Source of the DNA: Branchiostoma floridae
Taxonomy: Eukaryota > Chordata > Leptocardii > Amphioxiformes > Branchiostomatidae
NCBI RefSeq assembly: GCF_000003815.2
Contig: NC_049996.1
Coordinates: 12,485,052-12,549,051 of the forward strand
DNA length: 64,000 nt
Reading direction: 5' to 3'
The notes beneath the pieces are model-generated. The model was given only the letters and a program-made list of their open reading frames with translations, searched no databases and was not told the DNA's origin. Made by a program: the position numbers and the translations under genes. This document shows, piece by piece, positions 35,552-46,091 of the stretch (position 1 is the first letter of the stretch; each line of letters begins with the position of its first letter).

Positions 35552-35768
35552 TAGGGTGCCGTCACGTAGGTCGTGCGATCGTCGCACGGCCGCTAACTTC
35601 GGGAATTTTGGAGTACAAAAATGTACGTCTCCTGCAAAGTTCAACGGTCTTGGCACATGTAATGCTGTTTTGTATCCATGTCGTTGGATGTTTCTGTCAC
35701 GGCCTGCTTGAAACTCCTATGGCATCAAAATCGTACGACCATCGCACGATCTATGTGACCGTGCCCTA
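35552..35768. mobile_element. TA-flanked MITE, CGTACGA family, complete copy
   Basis: The terminal inverted repeats are about 35 bases: left TAGGGTGCCGTCACGTAGGT..., right end on the other strand TAGGGCACGGTCACATAGAT.... Both continue into CGTGCGAT-GTCG-ACG. The bases TA on both sides fit the target duplication of mariner-type elements. The interior has no coding capacity. Words of this unit (TCGTACGA, GTCACAGCCTGCTT, GTTGGTT) recur at several sites from 45.8 to 58.6 kb. Confidence 0.75.
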
Positions 35769-37026
35769 GTTTGGCGATCACCTTCTTGTGCAAAAGGAGC
35801 CAGGCTGTGTGTACACTTAAGAAGTGCAGGAGTTGGCAACATGTTCGACCTTCGGAAACGTTTTACAAAATGGAAGAGTTGCGATAGATATAGTATGGTA
35901 TGGCCTTCTTAAGAAATATGTTCGAAACTAGAATGTGATTTTTTTTTCTAAAATATTCCATGTACACAATTAACACTACGACACCTTTGTCAAAAGAAAT
36001 CAAACATTCAAAACACAACAAACTGTCCAGAGAGAAAGTTGATATTTCAAAAGGATTATATTGCTACTTTTAATCGTATCATTACCCGTTGGTATTCTGT
36101 AGTGCTGAATAAAAGCGTGCCTTTTCCCAAAGACATCCTTATATTATACCAATTAGTTCTCCCATCAGGGGGTGGGGAGACACGTAAGCTTATGGCATAG
36201 CTACTCGCAGTGATTTCCATTACTTAGAGCGTGGGTGACAACTTTATTAACAGATAGGAGGGCTGGCACTTAATACACCAACATGACACTATCTTAAGCG
36301 TTATCTAACTTTTCTCCTCCAAATATACCCACTTGCTAACGTATGTTTGATTAGAACTTGTCTTTCACACCTTTTATTTAGCCTCGGAGCTATACGAAAT
36401 GACAGGGAGAAATCCCTCAAAATTAATGTCCATCCGTCTTGCGTTGTTCAATGTCATAATTTTTCATCACTAACGCTTATTACGCATGCTTAACGCTTTC
36501 TAAAGGCCGCTGGTCTTAATTTGTTTTCCGTCCTATCGTCCCACGGCAGCGTCGGCGTTTCATAGATATTGTCTTTCTACTAAAGCCTCAACCCTAAAGG
36601 CGGAAAATCTGTTACGAGTTAAGGTGTCTACTGGGACTGTGGTCCCGTCTCGAGCGCTAGAAGGTGTGAAAACAACGTAGTGGAGGTAGGAAACGGCCAG
36701 GCTTTGTAAACTCAGCCGCCATTAATCATACAACACACCCCCTCTTTTGCTGCTATTACTCTTCGTTTAAAGTTGTCAATATCTTTCCGATCGCAGAGTC
36801 ATTCCAAGTAAGTCGGCCGAATCTGTGTAGAGTATGTTTTTTTTCGTAAGATGCAGTCGAGAAGTCGAGAGTCTTTCTCATCATAGTCTGACGAAAAAGG
36901 CTTAAGATTAAGAACAAAGTAAAAAGACTAAGCCGCAATGGAATGTGGGCATTTCAGCTCCAAATGTATCCCCGGAAGAACGAATGGCCAGGCGCCAAAC
37001 TGAGTATAACAGAGTAAAGATCTGTG
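35769..37026. other. Intergenic, no feature seen
   Basis: No supported exon or repeat. GC content rises after 36.5 kb. Confidence 0.4.
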
Positions 37027-37360
37027 TGTGGATGGTGTTCAGTACCAGGGACAGGTCTGTTAACATGTATGTAGATGGTGTTCAGTACCAAGGACAGGTC
37101 TTTTTACTAGTGCATGTATGGTAATCAGTGCCATGGACAGACGGGTTAACCTGTGTATTGATGATGTTCAGCACCAAGGACAGCTCTGTTAACTAATGTC
37201 ATGATGGTGTTCAGCACCAAGGACAGGTCTGTTAACCTGCGTGTAGATGATGTTTAGTACCATGATCTGTCTGTTAAGCTATATGTAAGCAATGTTCAGC
37301 ACCAAAGACAGGTCTGTTAACCTGTAGTTCGATGGTGTTTAGCACCAGGGTAAGAACAAC
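37027..37360 (+). promoter_or_regulatory. Tandem array of eight RE1/NRSE-like sites, 43-bp period
   Basis: RE1-like cores begin at 37038, 37081, 37124, 37167, 37210, 37253, 37295 and 37338, a spacing of 43, 43, 43, 43, 43, 42 and 43 bases. Against the core TTCAGCACCNNGGACAG (15 fixed bases) the units score by eye 14, 14, 12, 15, 15, 10, 14 and 12. The spacer also repeats (TCTGTTAACCTG...GATGGTG). RE1 is the binding site of the zinc-finger repressor REST/NRSF in vertebrates, which silences neuronal genes. Whether the host has such a factor, and which gene would respond, cannot be told from the window. Confidence 0.6.
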
Positions 37361-39164
37361 TAAAAGAAATAATTTAATAAATGTTTTCTATAACATAGAA
37401 CACAATAAGCATGGGAAAATTTGACGCCTAGACATTCGGCATAAAAATTTGAAGATCGGACGACGTGTCCTAGTCCCAATGTCATCGACGAATGACGTGC
37501 TTGTTTCTACCTACCCCCCCCCCCCCACTCCCTATAACACTCCAATGAAATCTACGAAGTTTTGTGGACCGACGTAACAATAACTCAAATTCAGCGTTAT
37601 GAATTAACCATGACCTTGATATGCCACAACAAGCAGCCGTTCCACCCTGGCGCTCTGAGTCCACGGTGGGGGCGGGGGTCCCAGAATCACTAAATTCAGA
37701 AGTAATTTCATAACGTAATATTTTTTCTGACATGGCTAAGACCCGGGCATAACCTCCTGATCTCTGTCCCAGCCCCGGAACAGCCGCTACAATATTAGAA
37801 AACGTTGGGCAGTTTTTAATTTACTTTTGTTGGAGCCGCGCCAGTGACGGAAGACAAGGGATGATGTATATATAATACGCGTACCGTAGACACCCATCAA
37901 GGAGGGGGGGGGGCTTTGCTGATCTTGTTTTACTCACATTGGCTTGACACAAATAGCACCATTTTTGTCTTGTACATTGTGAACTCAATGCTAGATTTTA
38001 AGTATATGTCTTTTTACATTTGATAAATCATTATTTTGACTCAATGCGTTAGTTTTAATGCAAACGAAGACGTGGGATGGAACGACACATGATGGTAGTA
38101 ACATCAAGACCATTGTTTATAGATTTCATTTTAAGGGTAAGGAGATATGTCAAATACAAATTGTAACGTTTGTTTTCGGAACTTTTCTTTCAGCTATATT
38201 TCTCTATATTGCAATCTTAATTGTTTTGCACTTTGAATATTGTCTACCCTTAAAATGCTGCATTGAAACCTGGTCATATTCAAATGTGGGTCAAATTAGA
38301 TCAAGTTTACAATTATTTACTTTCAAACATTTAAGATAACTTACAAGCCATTTATCGTATCAGAAACCGTTCTAAAGTTCATTTCTATCGGACTATCCTA
38401 TCCAATGGACACGTATACAGGGCAGCCGGTGTGAAAGATGGGTGGGCCTGTGCGCAATACACTGGGTAGGAACCAGGCGAGGACGTCGATAAACGGGGAG
38501 GGCACCAAGGGTGGGAGGGGGAGGGCTGTTATTCCACCTCAAGGTCATTTAATTGGGGCAACGGGCGGTCTATATTAACTGGAGGTTGCCGCCGACAATG
38601 TGCGGCAATTATTTCCCCACGCTAGGGTGTTATCACTCTTGTTCCCCGGCGCTGTGTGTGATGGCAGAGGTCAAAAACGCGACACCAACCGCCGGAGGGT
38701 TGTCCCAGCACGGGCGGGGGGAGGGCGCCTGGGGGAGGGTTAGGTGGGCGGGAAAGTAGGGGCAGACGGGGTTCTTCTCAAGCGGTAGTGGAGCTAACGA
38801 TTGGGTCACTTTATATACCGCAAATAGAGGCTATAATTGACTCTTTTGTAGGGAACGTGTTTCCATTGGTGTTTAGGGGAAGATCATTCGAGTGTCAGGA
38901 GACAAGCGTTAACATTTCTTTCTGAGCTCGGCTAATTTATTACCGACACTTTCGATTTATGTTACACAACTCGACCAGGGTTTACCATCCCAGTTTATTT
39001 GTCATTGGCTACGTCAAGTGACCGTTAGGAAAAGGTAGGGCATTAGGAAGATGTATATGAAATACTAAAAATATTTCACGGAGCTTTTCAGATAAATGTA
39101 CAAAGTATATATATCAAGGAGAAATATGTAATCTTACTTTGGCAGTTCTTAAGTCACCAGCCTT
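37361..39164. other. GC-rich intergenic DNA
   Basis: A C-homopolymer lies near 37514-37526, and a G/C-rich block at 38400-38770 (GGGGGAGGG words). The frames over it lack protein character. No gene was found. Confidence 0.45.
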
Positions 39165-39615
39165 CTTTTCTTTCACTTTAGTCTTCTGTCACATTCACTC
39201 ATTTCCGTAATGATTCCGGCTCTCTCTCCAAACGTTCACAAAGCTAAAGCTATAATGATGCGTCCATTTGATTCTTGTGAAACATATCGTTTCTCATTAT
39301 GTCTTCTTCACATTCACTCCTCTTCTGTCTATCCTTGGTACCGTCTCTCTCTCTCCACATGTTCAATCAGCTATAATACTGTGTCCATTTGATCTTTATC
39401 ACATCTATCTTTTCTCCTTTTATCTTTTTCACATTCATTCATTTTATTCCTATCTTTCAATCCGTTTATCTCTCCATACGTTCACTAAGTTATAATGATG
39501 TGTCCATTTGATTTTTGGGACATCTACCTTTAATCATTTTGTCTTTTATTCACATTCACTCATTTCCTGCCTATCTTTGGATCCATCCATCTACTTCTCT
39601 TTTCATATGTTCCCA
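39165..39615. repeat. Tandem repeat, about 120-bp units, almost four copies
   Basis: The anchor GTCCATTTGAT recurs at about 39262, 39383 and 39502. Each unit has TCACATTCACTC-TTTC-T, a CT-rich stretch, C-AC-TGTTCA, AAGCTATAATGATG and the anchor. The last unit is truncated near 39615. The strand asymmetry (pyrimidine-rich plus strand) is marked. Confidence 0.7.
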
Positions 39616-40394
39616 GCTGTTCCACAGCGCTGTCAGCCATTGCCGCTATGATAGATGACTGGGGAGATGCAGTTCTCGGATGATCCTATCCCTGGAGGTA
39701 ACGGATAAGAACAGGGTCGCACAGAGAGTTCCGGGGTCGCTTAATAGTTGGAAACCCGCGAATTAACTTACCCCCATAGGCCCTGGCTCTATACGTCATT
39801 ATGCATCACCCCTCTAGGCCTGCCAGAGGGGTAATACTCTTATATAGTATCGGCAATAATGGGAGATTTTTATACTTCCTTTGTACCATCGATTTTGGTC
39901 CTATTCTACATTTCTATGACGTATCAAACCATTGATGTAGATAGAATACATATGACAGAGAGTATTCAACATTCGTTATGTTCTCTGAATAGGAGTACCT
40001 ACTGACTAATTAGAATCCCTTTTATGGTTGTGTTGCATACCAATATACTTTCAAGTAGGAAAAGTGCCATCTGATCTATCGTATCTAAAATATACATGTA
40101 TCTGTAAATCAGTCTGCTCATTGTCAGTGCAGAACGGTATATAATCAAACTAACTCCCCATTTAAACTTACTTTGGAAGTGAAAACTTTGTCACAGTGGC
40201 AAATTGAAAGATATACAGTGCTTTTAGTGATTTGCTTTATTTTTACACAGCTTTATTCATCGATGGCTTCAGTCGGTCGTTCATACATACGTACATTCAT
40301 TCACTCAAAGAAATCAAGAAATACAAGTTGCTAAGTAACGTTTTATGTTTTGTTCTTCATATGCCTTTCTCCGCATTATATAGTGCTTCGCATA
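39616..40394. other. No feature seen
   Basis: No exon or repeat was supported. Confidence 0.4.
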
Positions 40395-40680
40395 GTCCCA
40401 TCTTAGGGACTGATTGCCTTATGCAAAAGAATATGGCGGTTGCTCTGTCCTTGGTGCTGATTCGCTGGTTCATGACTTTTGTTCTGTACTAGGAGCTGAT
40501 TGGTCGGTACAAAGGAACATGACATTTGCTCTGTCCTTGGTGCTGATTCGCTGGTTCCTCCCGAATTTGCTCTGTCCTTGGTGCTGATTCGTTGGTTCCT
40601 GACATTCACATTGTCCTTGCCGCTGATTTGCCATTGAAAGAGAGTACCGGCACCGTCCTTGGTACTGATTGGTTGTCACA
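40395..40680 (-). promoter_or_regulatory. Second tandem array of RE1/NRSE-like sites, about 42-bp period, opposite strand
   Basis: On the minus strand, cores of the form ATCAGCACCAAGGACAG end units whose anchor TGATT (plus strand) lies at 40458, 40497, 40544, 40585, 40624 and 40666; a decayed unit may start at 40395. Scores against the 15 fixed bases of TTCAGCACCNNGGACAG by eye are 14, 12, 14, 14, 11 and 12. The spacer (GCTGGTTC-TGACATT) is unlike the spacer of the array at 37.0 kb; only the core is shared. Confidence 0.55.
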
Positions 40681-42950
40681 TCATGACTCATTCCACCCGA
40701 TTTCAAAGCACTGCCATAGATGCAATATTCTTAGATAAGTTTTTTTGGCATTAGACCTTGTAAAAACATAGTGAACGAAAAATCAGAATAGAGCTCCTTA
40801 CAGTCTTACAGACTATACTTCCCACACACTAATGCAGAAATGACTTGAGATTAAAGTTCCAGGTTATCCCTCTAGCGTTTGACTTTCGGTGCCTTTGCCA
40901 CACGTCTGATACGAACGTTCTTCCCCTAAGCTTGACAGGTGTTCTACGATACACAAATGACTCCGAAATGAAAGAATAGGAAGGGGAGGAACACATAAGA
41001 TTAGATGATGAAGATCTAAAAACCACCTTACTGACAGTCTGTAAAAGAAAAGACTTTGACGGAACGAAATACTTTGTGTAGGTATACGCCAGGCAGACAG
41101 TTAACAAATCTATGAGAGGCGCAAGTTTGACAGCTCACGGCTCTGTTAGCGAGATAGGAACATAGAGACGTACAAACCACCTTATTGCGTCGTACCTAGA
41201 TCATAAATTGTCGCCTGTCATGGAGGGCGACAGCATACAAACTGCCACTTTTCAACCTCAACATCGTACATTACACGAGCTTAACCTTCGGGACTTTTTC
41301 ATGATGAAATAATTTCGTTTCACACGGAAATTGATATCTAGAAGACTAACTTTTCTGACCTTTCGTGGCGTTTTTAACGAACTTACTCTCGCTATCGCCG
41401 GCTTGGCCCTTCAAGGCACCGCGATCGGAAAGCGTCTCTAGAGAAATCAAGACCCTGTGTAAAGCAACCGCCAGTCATTGTTCCCTCCCTGTCCCCTACA
41501 ATGTCGCTGATATTAAATACAACCTCAGCACAAGGCGCTTATTAATTAATTTCCCCTTCCCGTTTCTTTGCCCGCCAGAAATTGCCGTATATCATCCCAA
41601 GGTGGTAGAGTCAAGCCGGGGAAAAAAGAAAGTTTTGAGCGAACTTTTGACGTGCGCGAAACTCCAGGGACTAATCCTGTGTGCGTGCTATACTCATAGT
41701 ATCATGGGGAAACATTCAACAATTCTATCTTATTTTTATTTTCTTTGCAGATATGATAATCTTCTTTGGGGGCACATTTTCTTTGTTTAAATCACATAAT
41801 TCATATAAGAAATAGGCTTCAATATGTTTCATAGGCTTCCATCCATTCTTTGACCATGTCACTTTGAAAAGTTACAACATGTACGGTGCTGTCTCTATCC
41901 ATACTGTATTATAAGAGGACATATCTTGTTCATACAACTGTAATTCCACCGTATTTCCTTCTCTGATAGCGTTTTTCTTGTTTCACATGTATTGACTCCG
42001 TTTTCTTCTCTTTTTTCGTCGATCCTTTGCCATTTATCAGAGATACCAATTCGCTCCCGTGGTTTTCTGCACGCCCTGATAAACAAGCCGCTCTCCGTTA
42101 GCAACCCTTCTAATTATCCTCGCAGTTGGTTATCAGCAACCCAGGTTATTTATCCGTCGCCATCTTCCCGATATGTCCCAGCATTGTGATTGGTGAATGT
42201 TTGCCGTAAACAAAGCTCCGCATTCGTAAACATCTCACGTTCGAATCATTCATTCCGTTTTTAACGAAACTGCAGTATCTTTTCATATCCCTTGAATTTA
42301 ATGTCGAAATTACCTCTCTCCCCTTGGCTCACAGAAGTATTACTTCAAGCTTCGCTCCAACAGCGCGACAAATTATTCACTTATCCGTCATTATAATTTA
42401 TCGCTCGGTCTTCTTTTTAATAATTTCGTCAGGAAATAATCAACCCGGGTTGATCACTTATTTTGCGGTGGGCGGGGCACTTCTTTCCCGCGGAAGGACA
42501 AATGTGACGAATTGCCCGCCAAGGAGGTAAACAGTGACGCGGGTTATTATTTTCCGCGCAGGAACATTTCATTAAGTCGCCTGCATTGTTCCTCCCACGT
42601 CTTTGCCTTATCTTAAGCCCTAAATCATCCTCACACTTTCACTCCAGCAACTTTCTCCACCCATCCTTCCCCTTTATTGACAAAACAATTGGTAGTATTG
42701 ATTATGTAAACAAAGGGAACCAAGGTGTTTCACTTTTACTTTCTCACTCGATCAACTGTCAATGTCATCACCACTATGTATTGACGATTGTATCTTTTTA
42801 TGATGATTTTTTCTTTTTCTTTAGGTTTGCTTGTTTTTTTGAAAGGTTTGTCGGTGAACTGAATTCCTGTGGATTGAGTTAGCATACCAGTTAATTAGGC
42901 TATAATGAATCATCATCAGAATTGTCACCAACTTTATTAGCCACACGGAT
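40681..42950. other. Intergenic, no feature seen
   Basis: No supported exon. GC and CpG rise from 42.4 kb (CCGCGGAAGG, GACGCGGG). Confidence 0.4.
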
Positions 42951-44110
42951 CTATATGGACTCGTAGTCAATCAGACAATAGATCAAGACATATATGTCTG
43001 TGTATATACGTTTACATATATATTCTCGTCTCGTCGATTGTAGTTGTAGATGCTGGTTGTCTCTGTGGGAGAGATTAGAACAGATTGCGAGAGATCCGTT
43101 ACAGCGATGCCGCTCGTCTGCCCGTGAAAATGCAGAGGGGACAATTTTCCCGTGGCGTATGCTGATTCCCGTCCCCAAGAGTCCTCCAACTAATTTCGCG
43201 TGCTGCGACCGCGCGCTCCCAGGGGAATGGAATTTATAGAGGTCCCCAATGAAAATAGGAGCTTAATATCTCCTCACAGCAGGTGCCGCATGGTGAAATA
43301 TGAATTCCGCGAGGTTTTTTTTCATCCCCCCTACGTTTCACCGTTCGCAGTGACCCGCTTCCGTCCCCCCATTTTGCCAAGCCTTGCGATAAAAATTGCC
43401 GGGCGATATTGAATTTTGTGGGCAGACGGAAAAGCGCATCTCACCGCCACGTTGGAAAATCACTCTCCTGACTTAGCGTACGGGGTTTCTCATTGGTCGA
43501 GAGGACATTACGCCAAAGCGGCAAAGCCAGGGAGCTCTGTGGCATCTTTGCCGGAGCGAAGAACTTTATCCGGTAGCGGCGTTTGCGCGCTTGTGCGAAT
43601 GATGTATAGCGTGTCAGGATATTAATATCATGATCCTCTTACCACAAAATAATACAGTGGTGGAAATCCCCGTGCGGCAGCCACGACGAGCGGGTCTGAT
43701 TGCTCGAGAGCGGTGATTGTGGTAACCGCGCGCCGCTCACAGGCATCGGGCCTACCCACTGTTAAATTGGGCGAAAATTAAGGTATAAAAGAACCTACGT
43801 TCCCTAATCAGTCATCATCCACATGTGGCTCGTGAATTTAATCCCGACAAAGTCGGCGCGTTACTCGGCAGTCTCCATCCAATTTTCCAGCTGCTGCCCC
43901 CCCGGGAGGGGAGGGTGTCCTAAGATATACGACAAGCCATCTGTATTGTGAGGGTGGCCTCCCCGGGGAAGCGTCGCGCGAGAGAGCGATGTGGTCCCAA
44001 TGTCACTCTGGTGTCCTATCCGCGCAGTCAATCGCATCGCGAATCTAGCACAATGCAGGCTGGATCTGGGCAGGCTATCTCCCAGCGCACTGGACTGAAA
44101 CTGGTATTAA
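42951..44110. other. CpG-rich non-coding block
   Basis: Against an AT-rich background this kilobase has many CpGs (GCGTGCTGCGACCGCGCGC, GCGTCGCGCGAGAGAGCGAT). Open frames on both strands reflect the composition and show no conserved motif or splice sites. It could be an unmethylated CpG island of a distant gene or an enhancer block. Confidence 0.4.
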
Positions 44111-44638
44111 TTGGCAGAGAACTTGAAACATATCTGTTGGGACGAAGTGTGATACGAAAACAGATTCTCAAAAACACAATAATCGGAAATGACACCATCT
44201 ATAGGTACAGGTATTCTTCACAAATCGTTTCATTTTGGGACAGGACTCTCTGTGCACATGTTAGAAGTCTATACTGGAAAAATAGCTTTTTGTCGTAAAG
44301 GGTCACCAAATGAAAGATGGCAATCTCATACAGGACGGAGGGCGATATTGGCTTCCAAAAGTAGCTTCTTCACAAGTACGAAAGAACCATCTACATTTGA
44401 AACAGATTGGACCGCAAAGAAGTGTCGAGTTACGGCCAATTTTACTTTTTTGTCATTCAGAAATGGGATTTTTCGATGGATTTTCACAGAGATGAAATAA
44501 CCATCCCCTTTATAAAACAGATTAAACCGCAAAAATTGCGAATTATTACGGTCGATTTTACTTTTTCTGCCATTCGAGAATGAGGAGTTTTAGTCCTGCA
44601 ACAATGTATGTAATGAAGGCAAAGAGGATTAGCAATCA

Positions 44639-44655
44639 TTCAGCACCAAGGACAG
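44639..44655 (+). promoter_or_regulatory. Solitary RE1-like core
   Basis: TTCAGCACCAAGGACAG matches all 15 fixed bases of the RE1 core. Confidence 0.5.
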
Positions 44656-44974
44656 GGATAATAACCCTAGTGCTTAAACGGGTTTAATGATCTCATGTAT
44701 CGTCTTAGAAAACTCACTACAACGATTTTGTCTTTTCTTTGGTGTCCTGCAGTGGTTCAAGGAGGTACGGTATACAGTTTATGTATCAACCAATTACTAT
44801 GGTTATCAATTCAGCCCATCTGGTTATGTGTTCACGTTCCGGACCAACGGTTACAACAATGACAATGCAACCGAAACTTTTTAATTCGCAATTAAAATGT
44901 AATCCGTGATTTCGAAGTCTATCAAAAGGTCATGAAACTATATCCATCCATTACATCTGTCGTACACATTAGGA

Positions 44975-45215
44975 ACAGTGGTGGCATCACTGCGGCCTAG
45001 TGGTTGGGGTTGTTGACACAAACCCTGGAATTCGAATCCCTGATAAGTCCCAATGTTGTGCCCTTGGGAATGGCACTTTACACTTACTTTTTCACTCGGA
45101 CGCTCAGGTAAAAATAAGTACCAAGCTTCGGTTAGGGACGTGCTCTTGGGTGAAACGGAAATTTGAGGCTCGTGTTTGAAGACATCAATAAATCGAACCC
45201 ACCACACTTATTGAA
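44975..45215 (+). mobile_element. tRNA-derived SINE
   Basis: The head reads CTGCGGCCTAGTGGTTGGGG (A-box region) and GGAATTCGAATCCC (B-box region), the pol III promoter of a tRNA-derived SINE. The body runs to AATCGAACCCACCACACTTA. The tail words recur inverted in the SINE at 53585-53850. The acceptor stem does not pair, so this is not a functional tRNA gene. Confidence 0.7.
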
Positions 45216-45720
45216 AACTTATTGTGAACGGATCAAACCTTATTATACAGTCAGATCTTACGCAGCTTGTACAAAAGTAGTGTATTTCAGCTGGTTAAAA
45301 AAGGTGGTTTAAAGGTTACACAAAGGTAACAAACAAATCATAATGTATAGAACTACAAATTCATACTGTAACAGTCACTGCTTTTCTTAGATGCTATAAT
45401 TAATCATTCGAATCTCTCTCAAACATTGTGAGTTCCCCACTTCCTCTTTTCCTGTCGGTACCCAGTGTTTGAAATATAGGAAAGCATTTGTCTTCGCCTG
45501 GGTATATTTTTAGCTTATTGATTGCGCAATCCTTCAATACTGTAAGCCTTTAGAGTACGCGGTGCACATTTCGATACACCTTGTTTGTACTAGTTTCATA
45601 CATTTTTGTATACTTTCTAATCATACTTTTTTTATCAAAATGGGATATTTTGCATTTATGTTCTGATTTTGAGAAATAGATGCACATAAATACGCTCAAT
45701 GTTGTACTTGATAGCAAGGT

Positions 45721-45737
45721 TTCAGCACTAAGGACAG
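45721..45737 (+). promoter_or_regulatory. Solitary RE1-like core
   Basis: TTCAGCACTAAGGACAG matches 14 of the 15 fixed bases of the RE1 core and is followed by GGGC. Confidence 0.45.
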
Positions 45738-45814
45738 GGCTCGTCCTACTTATAAAGCTTGGAAAAGTAGCATTTAAATGTGCGAAAATACATGGTTACG
45801 ACTATGGGCCAGGT

Positions 45815-45975
45815 AACAAATTTCGAACGAACGTCGTACGATCACAAACCGAGGAAATTCTTGGAATAGTTGCTGTTCTGAAAAACTTTGTCAGTGGTTG
45901 GTTCCGTCACAGCCTGCTTAAAAATTCTACGACATCAAAATCGCACCACGACCTACGACAAAAGTTCAAACAATC
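45815..45975. repeat. CGTACGA-family MITE fragment
   Basis: It carries ACGTCGTACGATCACAAACC, GTCAGTGGTTGGTTCCGTCA, CAGCCTGCTTAAAAATTCTA and ACATCAAAATCGCACCACGA, in the same order as the right part of 35552-35768 and of 58560-58640. Confidence 0.6.
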
Positions 45976-46003
45976 CTGCGCTATACGGCTGTGCGCCCCT
46001 GCC

Positions 46004-46091
46004 GGGCCGTGTAACTCCCCTCCCCGCGGTGGATGTTAGCTCTCCCCGGGCCGTGTACCTCCCCTCCCCGCGGTGGATGTTAGCTCTCCCC
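46004..46091. repeat. Perfect-order 44-bp tandem duplication, GC-rich
   Basis: Two units begin GGGCCGTGTA and end GTTAGCTCTCCCC, differing at one base (AACTCC/ACCTCC). A third start is lost at GCCCCACC. Confidence 0.9.

Noticed and set aside
38553-38759. 68-codon frame in the G-rich block
   Set aside because: Composition-driven, no motif, and the opposite strand is equally open.
45010-45050. Possible tRNA gene from A- and B-box-like words
   Set aside because: No acceptor-stem or anticodon-stem pairing; the tail matches a SINE family member elsewhere in the window.
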